From Ruminococcus sp. UBA4321 (GTDB lineage Bacteria; Bacillota; Clostridia; Oscillospirales; Ruminococcaceae): a DNA stretch of 6,273 nucleotides. A program made the translations under genes and the position numbers. Within the stretch, counting starts at the first letter, position 1. The number at the start of each line of letters is the position of its first letter. The notes under the pieces are model-generated. The model was not told the DNA's origin. It saw nothing but the letters and a program-made list of their open reading frames with translations, and searched no databases. Location of the stretch: assembly GCA_002393815.1 (NCBI GenBank), contig DGUB01000101.1, forward strand, positions 1-6,273, given 5' to 3'. Below are positions 1-5,629 of the stretch, piece after piece.

Positions 1-21
1 CTACCATTGAACTACACCCGC
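1..21 (-). tRNA. tRNA-Gly, 5' portion only (cut by left edge)
   Basis: Read on the minus strand, the first 21 bases begin GCGGGTGTAGTTCAATGGTA, which is the acceptor 5' strand, T8, the D-stem and the D-loop with A14 and the GG pair. This matches tRNA-Gly of Firmicutes, most like the UCC isoacceptor. The anticodon, T-arm and CCA end lie outside the window, so the isoacceptor cannot be fixed; a GCC glycine tRNA remains possible. A perfect promoter lies 35 bases upstream and leaves a leader of roughly 29 bases for RNase P to remove. More tRNA genes may follow beyond the edge. Confidence 0.82.
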
Positions 22-56
22 GTGCGGTGCGTGTTTTGTCTCTCACAACAATAACT

Positions 57-85
57 ATTATATCACAAAAGAATCGTCTTGTCAA
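57..85 (-). promoter_or_regulatory. Sigma-A promoter for tRNA-Gly
   Basis: On the minus strand TTGACA (80-85) is separated by exactly 17 bases from TATAAT (57-62). TG-A directly before the -10 box makes it an extended -10 promoter as well. Both hexamers are perfect consensus, as is typical for stable RNA genes. The expected transcription start is near position 50, about 29 bases before the tRNA. The -35 box begins only 18 bases after the stop codon of the upstream protein gene. Confidence 0.93.
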
Positions 86-88
86 GAG

Positions 89-111
89 TTTTTTGAAAAA
101 TTTTCAAAAAA
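89..111 (-). repeat. AT-only palindrome, UP-element-like, across the CDS end
   Basis: Bases 89-98 and 102-111 are perfect inverted repeats of 10 bp (six T-A pairs, one G-C pair, three A-T pairs) around a 3-base centre. The stop codon of the gene at 104-1198 lies inside it. The palindrome ends just upstream of the tRNA -35 box, where an UP element would sit, and its A-tract/T-tract pattern resembles the UP-element consensus bound by the alpha subunit of RNA polymerase. With one G-C pair it would be a poor terminator hairpin. The sequence is certain; the UP-element role is inferred. Confidence 0.5.
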
Positions 112-1198
112 TTTTTTCTGCCAGTCCGCGTATGTCGCCTGAACAGTCAAGAAGGCATTCTTCTGTCATAGAATCTGTCAGAATCAGGCGTTTTTTCATG
201 ACTTTGACGGCATCCCGACGGCAGCAGGCACACTGGGAATTTTCATAAATCCAGAGCAGAGCCTCATCCGGAACAGCAGCATTTTTCTCTGCCTGATTCA
301 GAATTTCGATTGTGATACTGTGCCAGCCGAGAAACGTTTCCCTGTCGATAATGACATGATTTAAATTTTCCAATAAAATATTTTTATCTTCCGGCCGATA
401 ACAGGAAATTAACGTTTCGAGTGCATCTTCATCATAATGATTTTTCAGAATTTCGAGCGCGGAAAGGCGTTCTGTTCCGGTATCCGGCTGAACAGATTCC
501 GGTTTTTGACGGCGTTTTCCGGGTTTGTATTTCTTTTCCGGAACGCACATCACACGCTGGAAACGGCGGATTTCTTTGGAAGTTCCGGCGGCTTTCCGAA
601 TTTGTCTGTAAAGCGTTCTGACCGGATATTTCTCCTTTGTCCAGAACCAGAAACTTTCAAACCGGAAATGCAAATCTTCATCCGGAATATGTTTTTTTCT
701 GAGGAAATAAGCACCAATATCCCGGAATATCTGCAAAGCAGAATCAAAATCGAAATTCTGCATCAGACAGGCGCAGAGCAGTTCAAAATTCTGTAACAGT
801 TCATGTATATACAGGCTGTGACGGCGCGTCATGATAATTTCATACATCTGCTGATATTTGTCTTTCAGAGCTTGTTCCGCTTTTTTATCGTGAGTATCAA
901 AAGCAAACAGTTCCAGCAAATCCAGCAGATGGTGCATCAGATGCCAGTCTGTATTGACTTCCTCAGAGAGAAATTTTTCAATCACCGGATTCATAAATTC
1001 ATGATAATTATCATACTCCAGAACCAGATTATACATAAACTGACTTCTCGAACCCTCGCACTGCAAATCGAATGCGATATCATGCAGACAGCCGTACAGA
1101 ATCAGGTCTTTATATTCTTCGTGATGATGCTCCAATAATCGGAAACATCTTCCGTGACCGGCGAGCATAAAATTTTTAAAAATTTCTTTTTCGCTCAT
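104..1198 (-). CDS. Uncharacterised, probably all-helical (HEAT-like) protein
   Basis: This 364-residue protein is not one I can assign to a named family. No signal peptide or membrane segment is visible, so it is probably cytoplasmic. It is rich in amphipathic helix-like stretches. An N-terminal region (about 10-80) has a histidine run at 24-26 and the segment YGCLHDIAFDLQCEGSRSQF. A basic linker follows (about 200-235, with KKYKPGKRRQK). A C-terminal region (250-364) has a final segment around 347-363 (CLLDCSGDIRGLAEKI) resembling the second half of a HEAT repeat. There are 12 cysteines, including a C-x-C-C cluster at 323-326, but no recognisable catalytic motif. The ATG at 1198 is supported by AAAGGAG five bases upstream. 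The gene follows clpE after 45 bases that hold an intrinsic terminator and no obvious promoter. A scaffold or binding role would fit a helical-repeat protein, but function is unknown. Confidence 0.85.
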   Translation of the reverse strand: MSEKEIFKNFMLAGHGRCFRLLEHHHEEYKDLILYGCLHDIAFDLQCEGSRSQFMYNLVLEYDNYHEFMNPVIEKFLSEEVNTDWHLMHHLLDLLELFAFDTHDKKAEQALKDKYQQMYEIIMTRRHSLYIHELLQNFELLCACLMQNFDFDSALQIFRDIGAYFLRKKHIPDEDLHFRFESFWFWTKEKYPVRTLYRQIRKAAGTSKEIRRFQRVMCVPEKKYKPGKRRQKPESVQPDTGTERLSALEILKNHYDEDALETLISCYRPEDKNILLENLNHVIIDRETFLGWHSITIEILNQAEKNAAVPDEALLWIYENSQCACCRRDAVKVMKKRLILTDSMTEECLLDCSGDIRGLAEKIF

Positions 1199-1203
1199 GA
1201 TAA

Positions 1204-1210
1204 CTCCTTT
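1204..1210 (-). promoter_or_regulatory. Shine-Dalgarno site touching the clpE terminator tail
   Basis: AAAGGAG on the minus strand lies five bases before the ATG at 1198 and fixes that start. It is unusual because it begins immediately after the TCTTTT tail of the clpE terminator hairpin, with no base between. The tail and the site together read CTTTTAAAGG, so the U-tract could pair weakly with the start of the ribosome site in any readthrough transcript. Confidence 0.85.
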
Positions 1211-1238
1211 AAAAGAAGTCCCCCGTTTCCGGGGGACT
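1211..1238 (-). terminator. Intrinsic terminator after clpE
   Basis: On the minus strand AGTCCCCCG (1230-1238) pairs perfectly with CGGGGGACT (1217-1225) across a GAAA loop. This gives a 9-bp, GC-rich stem closed by a stable tetraloop, followed by TCTTTT (1211-1216). It begins five bases after the clpE stop codon. The U-tract is short and interrupted by one C, so some readthrough into the next gene is plausible. The same hairpin could also protect the clpE mRNA 3' end. Confidence 0.9.
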
Positions 1239-1243
1239 GGATT

Positions 1244-3598
1244 TTATTCAAATTTCAGCTTGACAGCGTCGTTTTCAGTCGTTACGATGATTTTTTTCAG
1301 AATCGTGCCGTTGTCAATCATTTCGGCAGCGATGGCATCTTCCACATGGTCGCGGAGGACACGGCGGATTTCTCTTGCGCCGTAACGCTTGCCGAATGCT
1401 TCCGAGCCGATTTTTTCAAGAGCAGACTGTTCATATTCGAGTGTCATGCCCTTTTCGTTGAGCGGTGCTTTCATTTCATCGAGCATGAGTCCGGCAATGG
1501 AAGCATAATCCTTTTCTGTCAGCGGTCTGAATACGATAATTTCATCAATACGGCTGATGAATTCCGGACGGAGAAAATCTCTCAGGGCTTTCAGAGCCTT
1601 TTCTTTGGAAATGTCTTCCACGGTCTTGTTGAAGCCCACGCCTGTAGATTTGTCGGTAGAGCCGGCATTGGAAGTCATGCAGATGACCGTATGTGCAAAG
1701 CTGACTGTTCTGCCCTGTGCGTCTTCAATCTGACCTTCGTCCAGAATCTGCATGAGAATATTCATAACATCCGGGTGAGCCTTTTCGATTTCGTCGAACA
1801 GAATCACAGAATAAGGCTTTCTTCTGACTTTTTCGGTAAGCTGACCGGCTTCATCATAGCCGACATAGCCGGGAGGTGAGCCAATCAGACGGGAGACAGC
1901 ATGTTTTTCCATGAATTCGGTCATATCCAGACGGATAAGCGGGTCTGCCGCGTCGAAAAGTTCAGAAGCAAGGACTTTAACGAGTTCAGTTTTTCCGACA
2001 CCGGTAGGACCTACAAAGATGAAAGAAGCAGGTCTGATTCTTTCGCTGAACTGGATGCGGCTTCTCTTGATAGCCTTGGCGAGTGCGTCAACAGCTTCAT
2101 CCTGACCGATAACTTTTGCGCGGAGGCGGTCAGCCAGACCTTTCATGCGAGCCATTTCGGTTTCGGCGATTTTATTCGCCGGAATTCCCGTCCAGAGTTC
2201 AATGACGGCAGCGAGGTCAGTTTCTTCGACGAAAATATTCTGTACTTTTTCTTCGAGTTCCTGTTTCTGCATTTCGAGACGGCTGCAGGCGGATTTGGTT
2301 TCAGCAATTTTTTCAAAATCCGGATATTCGCTTTCGGAGAGTTCCTCATATTTGAGGCGCATCTCATCAAGCTGAGCCGTCAGTTCGTCCAGTTCTGTGA
2401 GTTCTTTTGCCCGAATGCTTCTGTAAGCGCAGCTTTCATCCAGAAGGTCGATAGCCTTATCGGGCAGGAATCTGTTTGTGATATATCTTTCGGAAAGCAC
2501 AGCGCAGAGTTTCAGCATAGCATCTGAAATCTTGACTCTGTGATATTTTTCATAATATTCCCGGATACCCATGAGAACATCAGCAGTTTCCTCAACAGTG
2601 GGTTCTGTGACGGTGACAGGCTGAAAACGGCGTTCCAGTGCGCTGTCTTTTTCGATATACTTCCGATATTCCTTGAACGTTGTCGCACCGATAACCTGAA
2701 TTTCTCCTCTGGAGAGTGCAGGCTTCAGAATATTTGCCGCGTTCATAGAGCCTTCGGAATCACCTGCACCGACGAGATTATGCACTTCATCGATAAACAG
2801 AATCACATTTCCGGCTTTGACGACATCGCCGATTAAGCCCTTGACACGGCTTTCAAACTGTCCGCGGAACTGAGTACCGGCAACGAGGGCGGTTAAATCC
2901 AGAAGATAAATCTTCTTATCCAGCAGATGGAACGGGGCTTCCTTAGCGGCGATTCTCTGCGCCAGACCTTCTGCAATGGCAGTTTTGCCGACACCGGGTT
3001 CACCAATCAGACAGGGATTATTTTTGGTTCTTCTGGAGAGAATCTGCATGGCACGTGAAATCTCTCTGTCTCTGCCGATAATTCTGTCCAGTTCGTTATT
3101 TTCCGCACGTTTGCTGAGATTGGTGCAGTAATTGCTGAGGAATTTATATTCTTTTTCTTTCTCCGGCTTGTTTTTCTTCTGATTTCTTTCGGCTCTGCGT
3201 TTTTCGCGGCTTTCGCGGAAATCGCCGTCAGCCGAAGCAGAAGGCTTTCCGGGGGACGGCATACCGGGCATTCCGCCGAACAGATGGCGGAGAAAATTCG
3301 GCATTGCGTCAATCGTGCCGCTGACAGGCTCATCATTATGTCCGGCATCTGTGAACTGATTCAGTTCGTCTTCCATGGTATCGGGCATATCGTCCTGCAT
3401 CATTTCCATCATGCGGTCAGAGAATTCTTCTAAGTCATCCTCATTGATATAATGACTTTTCAGATAATCCGAAACCTGCGGAATATTCAAATCTCTGGCG
3501 CATACCAGACAGTAGCCTTCGTTCTTGCTTTCCTCTCCCCGGAGAGCGGAAATAAAGACAACAGCGGGTCTTTTTTTGCACTTGCTGCATAAAACCAT
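1244..3598 (-). CDS. clpE: ClpE-like AAA+ unfoldase, zinc-finger N-terminus
   Basis: This 784-residue HSP100 ATPase should unfold proteins and feed them to ClpP in the cytoplasm. It starts with a zinc finger (C4-x2-C7 and C30-x2-C33) in place of the double Clp-N repeat of ClpC, which is the hallmark of ClpE. A long linker (about 40-155) is acidic and Met-rich, then Gly/Pro-rich, then Lys/Glu/Arg-rich. AAA-1 has Walker A GEPGVGKT (199-206), the pore loop near F244, Walker B ILFIDE (266-271) and the arginine segment ALERRF (320-325). A middle coiled coil spans about 395-455. AAA-2 has Walker A GPTGVGKT (530-537), Walker B VILFDE (598-603), pore Tyr578, the VGF ClpP-docking tripeptide (654-656) and sensor-2 GAR (740-742). 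All key residues are intact. B. subtilis ClpE is about 700 residues; the extra length is mostly linker. The start at 3598 is chosen because a good Shine-Dalgarno site precedes it and the promoter lies inside the possible upstream extension. ClpC is the alternative name, disfavoured by the N-terminus. Confidence 0.93.
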   Translation of the reverse strand: MVLCSKCKKRPAVVFISALRGEESKNEGYCLVCARDLNIPQVSDYLKSHYINEDDLEEFSDRMMEMMQDDMPDTMEDELNQFTDAGHNDEPVSGTIDAMPNFLRHLFGGMPGMPSPGKPSASADGDFRESREKRRAERNQKKNKPEKEKEYKFLSNYCTNLSKRAENNELDRIIGRDREISRAMQILSRRTKNNPCLIGEPGVGKTAIAEGLAQRIAAKEAPFHLLDKKIYLLDLTALVAGTQFRGQFESRVKGLIGDVVKAGNVILFIDEVHNLVGAGDSEGSMNAANILKPALSRGEIQVIGATTFKEYRKYIEKDSALERRFQPVTVTEPTVEETADVLMGIREYYEKYHRVKISDAMLKLCAVLSERYITNRFLPDKAIDLLDESCAYRSIRAKELTELDELTAQLDEMRLKYEELSESEYPDFEKIAETKSACSRLEMQKQELEEKVQNIFVEETDLAAVIELWTGIPANKIAETEMARMKGLADRLRAKVIGQDEAVDALAKAIKRSRIQFSERIRPASFIFVGPTGVGKTELVKVLASELFDAADPLIRLDMTEFMEKHAVSRLIGSPPGYVGYDEAGQLTEKVRRKPYSVILFDEIEKAHPDVMNILMQILDEGQIEDAQGRTVSFAHTVICMTSNAGSTDKSTGVGFNKTVEDISKEKALKALRDFLRPEFISRIDEIIVFRPLTEKDYASIAGLMLDEMKAPLNEKGMTLEYEQSALEKIGSEAFGKRYGAREIRRVLRDHVEDAIAAEMIDNGTILKKIIVTTENDAVKLKFE

Positions 3599-3606
3599 AT
3601 CTTTCT

Positions 3607-3614
3607 CTTCCTTT
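3607..3614 (-). promoter_or_regulatory. Shine-Dalgarno site deciding the clpE start
   Basis: AAAGGAAG on the minus strand lies eight bases before the ATG at 3598. The frame stays open upstream to a TTG at 3679, but that TTG is part of the -35 box of the promoter and cannot be in the transcript. Translation therefore starts at 3598, where the zinc-finger sequence MVLCSKC begins. Confidence 0.85.
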
Positions 3615-3650
3615 CCTGCGTGAAAAAAATATTTTTCGCCTTTTCTATTT

Positions 3651-3679
3651 AGTATAGCATATATTTTGGAACTTGTCAA
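3651..3679 (-). promoter_or_regulatory. Sigma-A promoter of clpE
   Basis: TTGACA (3674-3679) and TATACT (3651-3656) on the minus strand are separated by 17 bases. The -35 box is perfect and the -10 box differs from TATAAT at one position. The predicted start near 3644 gives a leader of about 46 bases that is AT-rich and has a weak hairpin at 3622-3637. The -35 box lies within a direct repeat, AAGTT-GAC-AAGTT (3670-3682). I find no CtsR heptamer pair (GGTCAAA type) and no CIRCE inverted repeat between 3599 and 3701, so the heat-shock control usual for clpE in Bacillus is not evident here. Confidence 0.88.
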
Positions 3680-3701
3680 CTTTTATCTTCTGATAATTTT
3701 T

Positions 3702-4844
3702 TCAGCTGCTGACGCGCTGAATCCTGTCATAGCCGAGCAGATAAAAATACTTGCCGTTTTTGAGTATCTTCTCGTAAGCGTCTTCAATTCCGAGCGAAGA
3801 CAATTCTGTTCCGGCGAAAGAATAACTCCGGATTTTTCCGGCATCCAGCAGATAAGCCGTACCGTCCTGAATGCTGACGGCTTTACAGATATTATCAAAC
3901 GTGACGGAAGCCGGAGGGGTATTCTCATCCGCGAACAGCATCAAGACGGACTGTCTGCGTTCTTCGTTCTTGAGCAGAACTGCGCCGTGTTCTTCTGAAA
4001 AATCATAATCCAGCAAAATGCCGTTATACTCATAAGTATTGACAAGCGCACCGGTATTATTATAATATGCGGCCTGGGTATCACCAATGACAAAAACGCC
4101 GCCGTTTTTCATGGCATAGATATGCATACAGAGCGTCGGCAGGGGGTCTGTGACCCACTGTACATCGCTGTCATCGAAACGGACAGACTGTATGACTGTG
4201 ACAAGTTCGCCTTTTTCCGCGCCGATGGTGGAAAACAGGCAGCCGTTGTCTGTCAGGCTGACATCTGTCAGCCGTTCGACGCAGTCACGATGATAGACGG
4301 ATTTTCCGCCTGCATCGAATACACTCAGGTGACAGGCGAATGTTTCTGATTCGGTCACAACTGCCACATAGCCGTTATCACTCAGCACAGCGAACAGAAT
4401 CGGCTGTTCGGTTGTATTTTCATAGAGCATTTTCTTCTGGCTGTCCACCCGGAAATGTGTGCCGCCGAAAGAATAAACCAAAGCTTTATTTTGATTTGTC
4501 CGCATAATGGCATTGCTGTAGGCGTGCTGCCGGCTGTCGAGCAGTTTGCCGTCCATATCATAAATATATAAATATTTATCGCATAATACAAACAGATTAT
4601 GATTTATCAGTTCGGCATAATACTCCACACCGCCGGAAACAGTCAGCAGAAATTCGCCGTCTGTTTCCGCGTTCAGATTGGAATACTGATTGCCGATTTT
4701 CTCCAGACCGGAAAAAATCCTGTCTCTTCTGGAATAAATGCCGAATGCCATCAGAATGGCAGCAATCACGACAAGACCGCCGATGAGCTGTTTCCGCCGT
4801 TTCCGCCGCAGACGTGCCTGAAGCACATCATCAAAATTCGCCAT
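3702..4844 (-). CDS. DUF5711-like membrane-anchored beta-propeller protein
   Basis: This 380-residue protein begins with a short cytoplasmic segment with a strongly basic run, RLRRKRRK (11-18). One hydrophobic helix follows (about 20-37, IGGLVVIAAILMAFGIY). By the positive-inside rule the remaining 340 or so residues lie outside the membrane. That domain consists of repeated short beta-strand units of the type hydrophobic-x-D-x-YDMDGK, for example YLYIYDMDGKLL, LSVFDAGGKSVY, YYNNTGALVNTY and IRSYSFAGTELS, as in WD or PQQ-type propellers. The arrangement fits the DUF5711 family of Clostridia, assigned from memory of its layout; its function is not known. The ATG at 4844 has GGAAGGGGA seven bases upstream. 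It lies 32 bases after truA, so the two are probably co-transcribed. A cell-envelope sensing or scaffolding role is only a guess. Confidence 0.82.
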   Translation of the reverse strand: MANFDDVLQARLRRKRRKQLIGGLVVIAAILMAFGIYSRRDRIFSGLEKIGNQYSNLNAETDGEFLLTVSGGVEYYAELINHNLFVLCDKYLYIYDMDGKLLDSRQHAYSNAIMRTNQNKALVYSFGGTHFRVDSQKKMLYENTTEQPILFAVLSDNGYVAVVTESETFACHLSVFDAGGKSVYHRDCVERLTDVSLTDNGCLFSTIGAEKGELVTVIQSVRFDDSDVQWVTDPLPTLCMHIYAMKNGGVFVIGDTQAAYYNNTGALVNTYEYNGILLDYDFSEEHGAVLLKNEERRQSVLMLFADENTPPASVTFDNICKAVSIQDGTAYLLDAGKIRSYSFAGTELSSLGIEDAYEKILKNGKYFYLLGYDRIQRVSS

Positions 4845-4876
4845 AGTACAGTCCCCTTCCCTGAAACTTTCAAATT

Positions 4877-5629
4877 TTAATAAAATACCTGATTCAGATA
4901 CAGACCGCAGGCAGGGGCAGTGCGTCCGGCGCGTCTGCGGTTTCCGGCAAGCAGGATTTCGTCCAGTTCCGAAACGGAGATTCTGCCTTCATTGACATCC
5001 AGCAGCGTGCCGACCATAATTCTGACCATGTTATACAGGAAGCCGTCGCCGCGGACATAACATCTGATTTTATCGCCTTCGGTTTCTAGAGAAAAGCTGT
5101 GTACTGTTCTTACGGTATTGATAGTTTCGGCACAGCCGGACGCACAGAAGGATTTGAAATCCTTTGTGCCGACAAAATGCTGCGCGGCTTCCTGCACCAG
5201 TTCCAGATGAAACGGACGGCGGTAATGACAGGCTAAATCGATAGTAAACGGGTCTTTGCTTTCACTGTTATGAATCAGATACAGGTATTCTTTTCCCCGG
5301 CAGCTGAACCGGGCATGAAAGTCCGGGTCAGCGTCTTCACATGACAGAATGGAAATATCTTTCGGGAGTTCGCCGTTGACACCGCGGACAAAGCCTTTAT
5401 TGGCAATCCGGCTGTGCGTTTTGACCGAAAAGCAGAACTGCTTTGCATGAACGCCGGCATCTGTCCGGGAACAGCCGTGAATAGTCACAGGTTCGTTCAG
5501 AACTTTGGAGACACATTTTTCCACAACTTCTTGTACTGTGATTCCGTTATTCTGAATCTGAAATCCGTGATAAGCTGTTCCGCGGTAAGCCATCATGATT
5601 TTTAAATTTCTGAAATTCTGTTCATTCAT
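4877..5629 (-). CDS. truA: tRNA pseudouridine synthase A (TruA)
   Basis: TruA converts uridines 38-40 in the anticodon arm of many tRNAs to pseudouridine. At 250 residues from the chosen start it has the usual family length and all signatures in order: MAYRGTAYHGFQ (13-24), the catalytic Asp57 in SRTDAGVHA (54-62), the active-site Tyr region FHARFSCRGKEYLY (104-117), GDGFLYNMVRIMVGTLL (194-210) and the C-terminal AGRTAPACGLYL block (234-245). The catalytic motif has Ser where Gly is most common before RTDAG. The frame is open to an ATG at 5677, and ATGs also occur at 5641 and 5638. Position 5629 is preferred because conserved sequence begins just after it and ATGAATGA there overlaps the upstream stop by eight bases. 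No strong Shine-Dalgarno site precedes any of these, which suggests translational coupling to the yfhO-like gene. The enzyme is certain, the exact start is not. Confidence 0.95.
   Translation of the reverse strand: MNEQNFRNLKIMMAYRGTAYHGFQIQNNGITVQEVVEKCVSKVLNEPVTIHGCSRTDAGVHAKQFCFSVKTHSRIANKGFVRGVNGELPKDISILSCEDADPDFHARFSCRGKEYLYLIHNSESKDPFTIDLACHYRRPFHLELVQEAAQHFVGTKDFKSFCASGCAETINTVRTVHSFSLETEGDKIRCYVRGDGFLYNMVRIMVGTLLDVNEGRISVSELDEILLAGNRRRAGRTAPACGLYLNQVFY

Noticed and set aside
437..796. Plus-strand open frame opposite the 364-residue gene
   Set aside because: No ribosome site, and the minus-strand frame is far longer with a clear start and Shine-Dalgarno site.
1290..1317. Possible promoter inside the clpE 3' end for the downstream gene
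   Set aside because: TTGACA is perfect, but at 16 bases the -10 is AAAAAT and at 17 it is AAAATC. This is too weak to call, so it is kept only as a hypothesis in the readthrough finding.
1154..2527. Long plus-strand open frames opposite clpE (1154-1879 and 1901-2527)
   Set aside because: They mirror the codon structure of an intact, strongly conserved ClpE gene. They have no plausible promoter, ribosome site or recognisable domain.
3599..3679. N-terminal extension of ClpE from a TTG at 3679
   Set aside because: That TTG is part of the -35 box of the clpE promoter, so the extension lies upstream of the transcript start; the ATG at 3598 has a proper ribosome site and begins the zinc finger.
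3683..3696. Small hairpin TTATC-TTCT-GATAA between the DUF5711-like gene and clpE
   Set aside because: Five weak pairs, and a T-run only in the plus-strand direction, where there is no gene to terminate.
3701..3721. Inverted repeat TTCAGC/GCTGAA over the stop of the DUF5711-like gene, considered as a terminator
   Set aside because: Only 6 bp with a 9-base loop, and the bases downstream on the minus strand are an A-run instead of a T-run.
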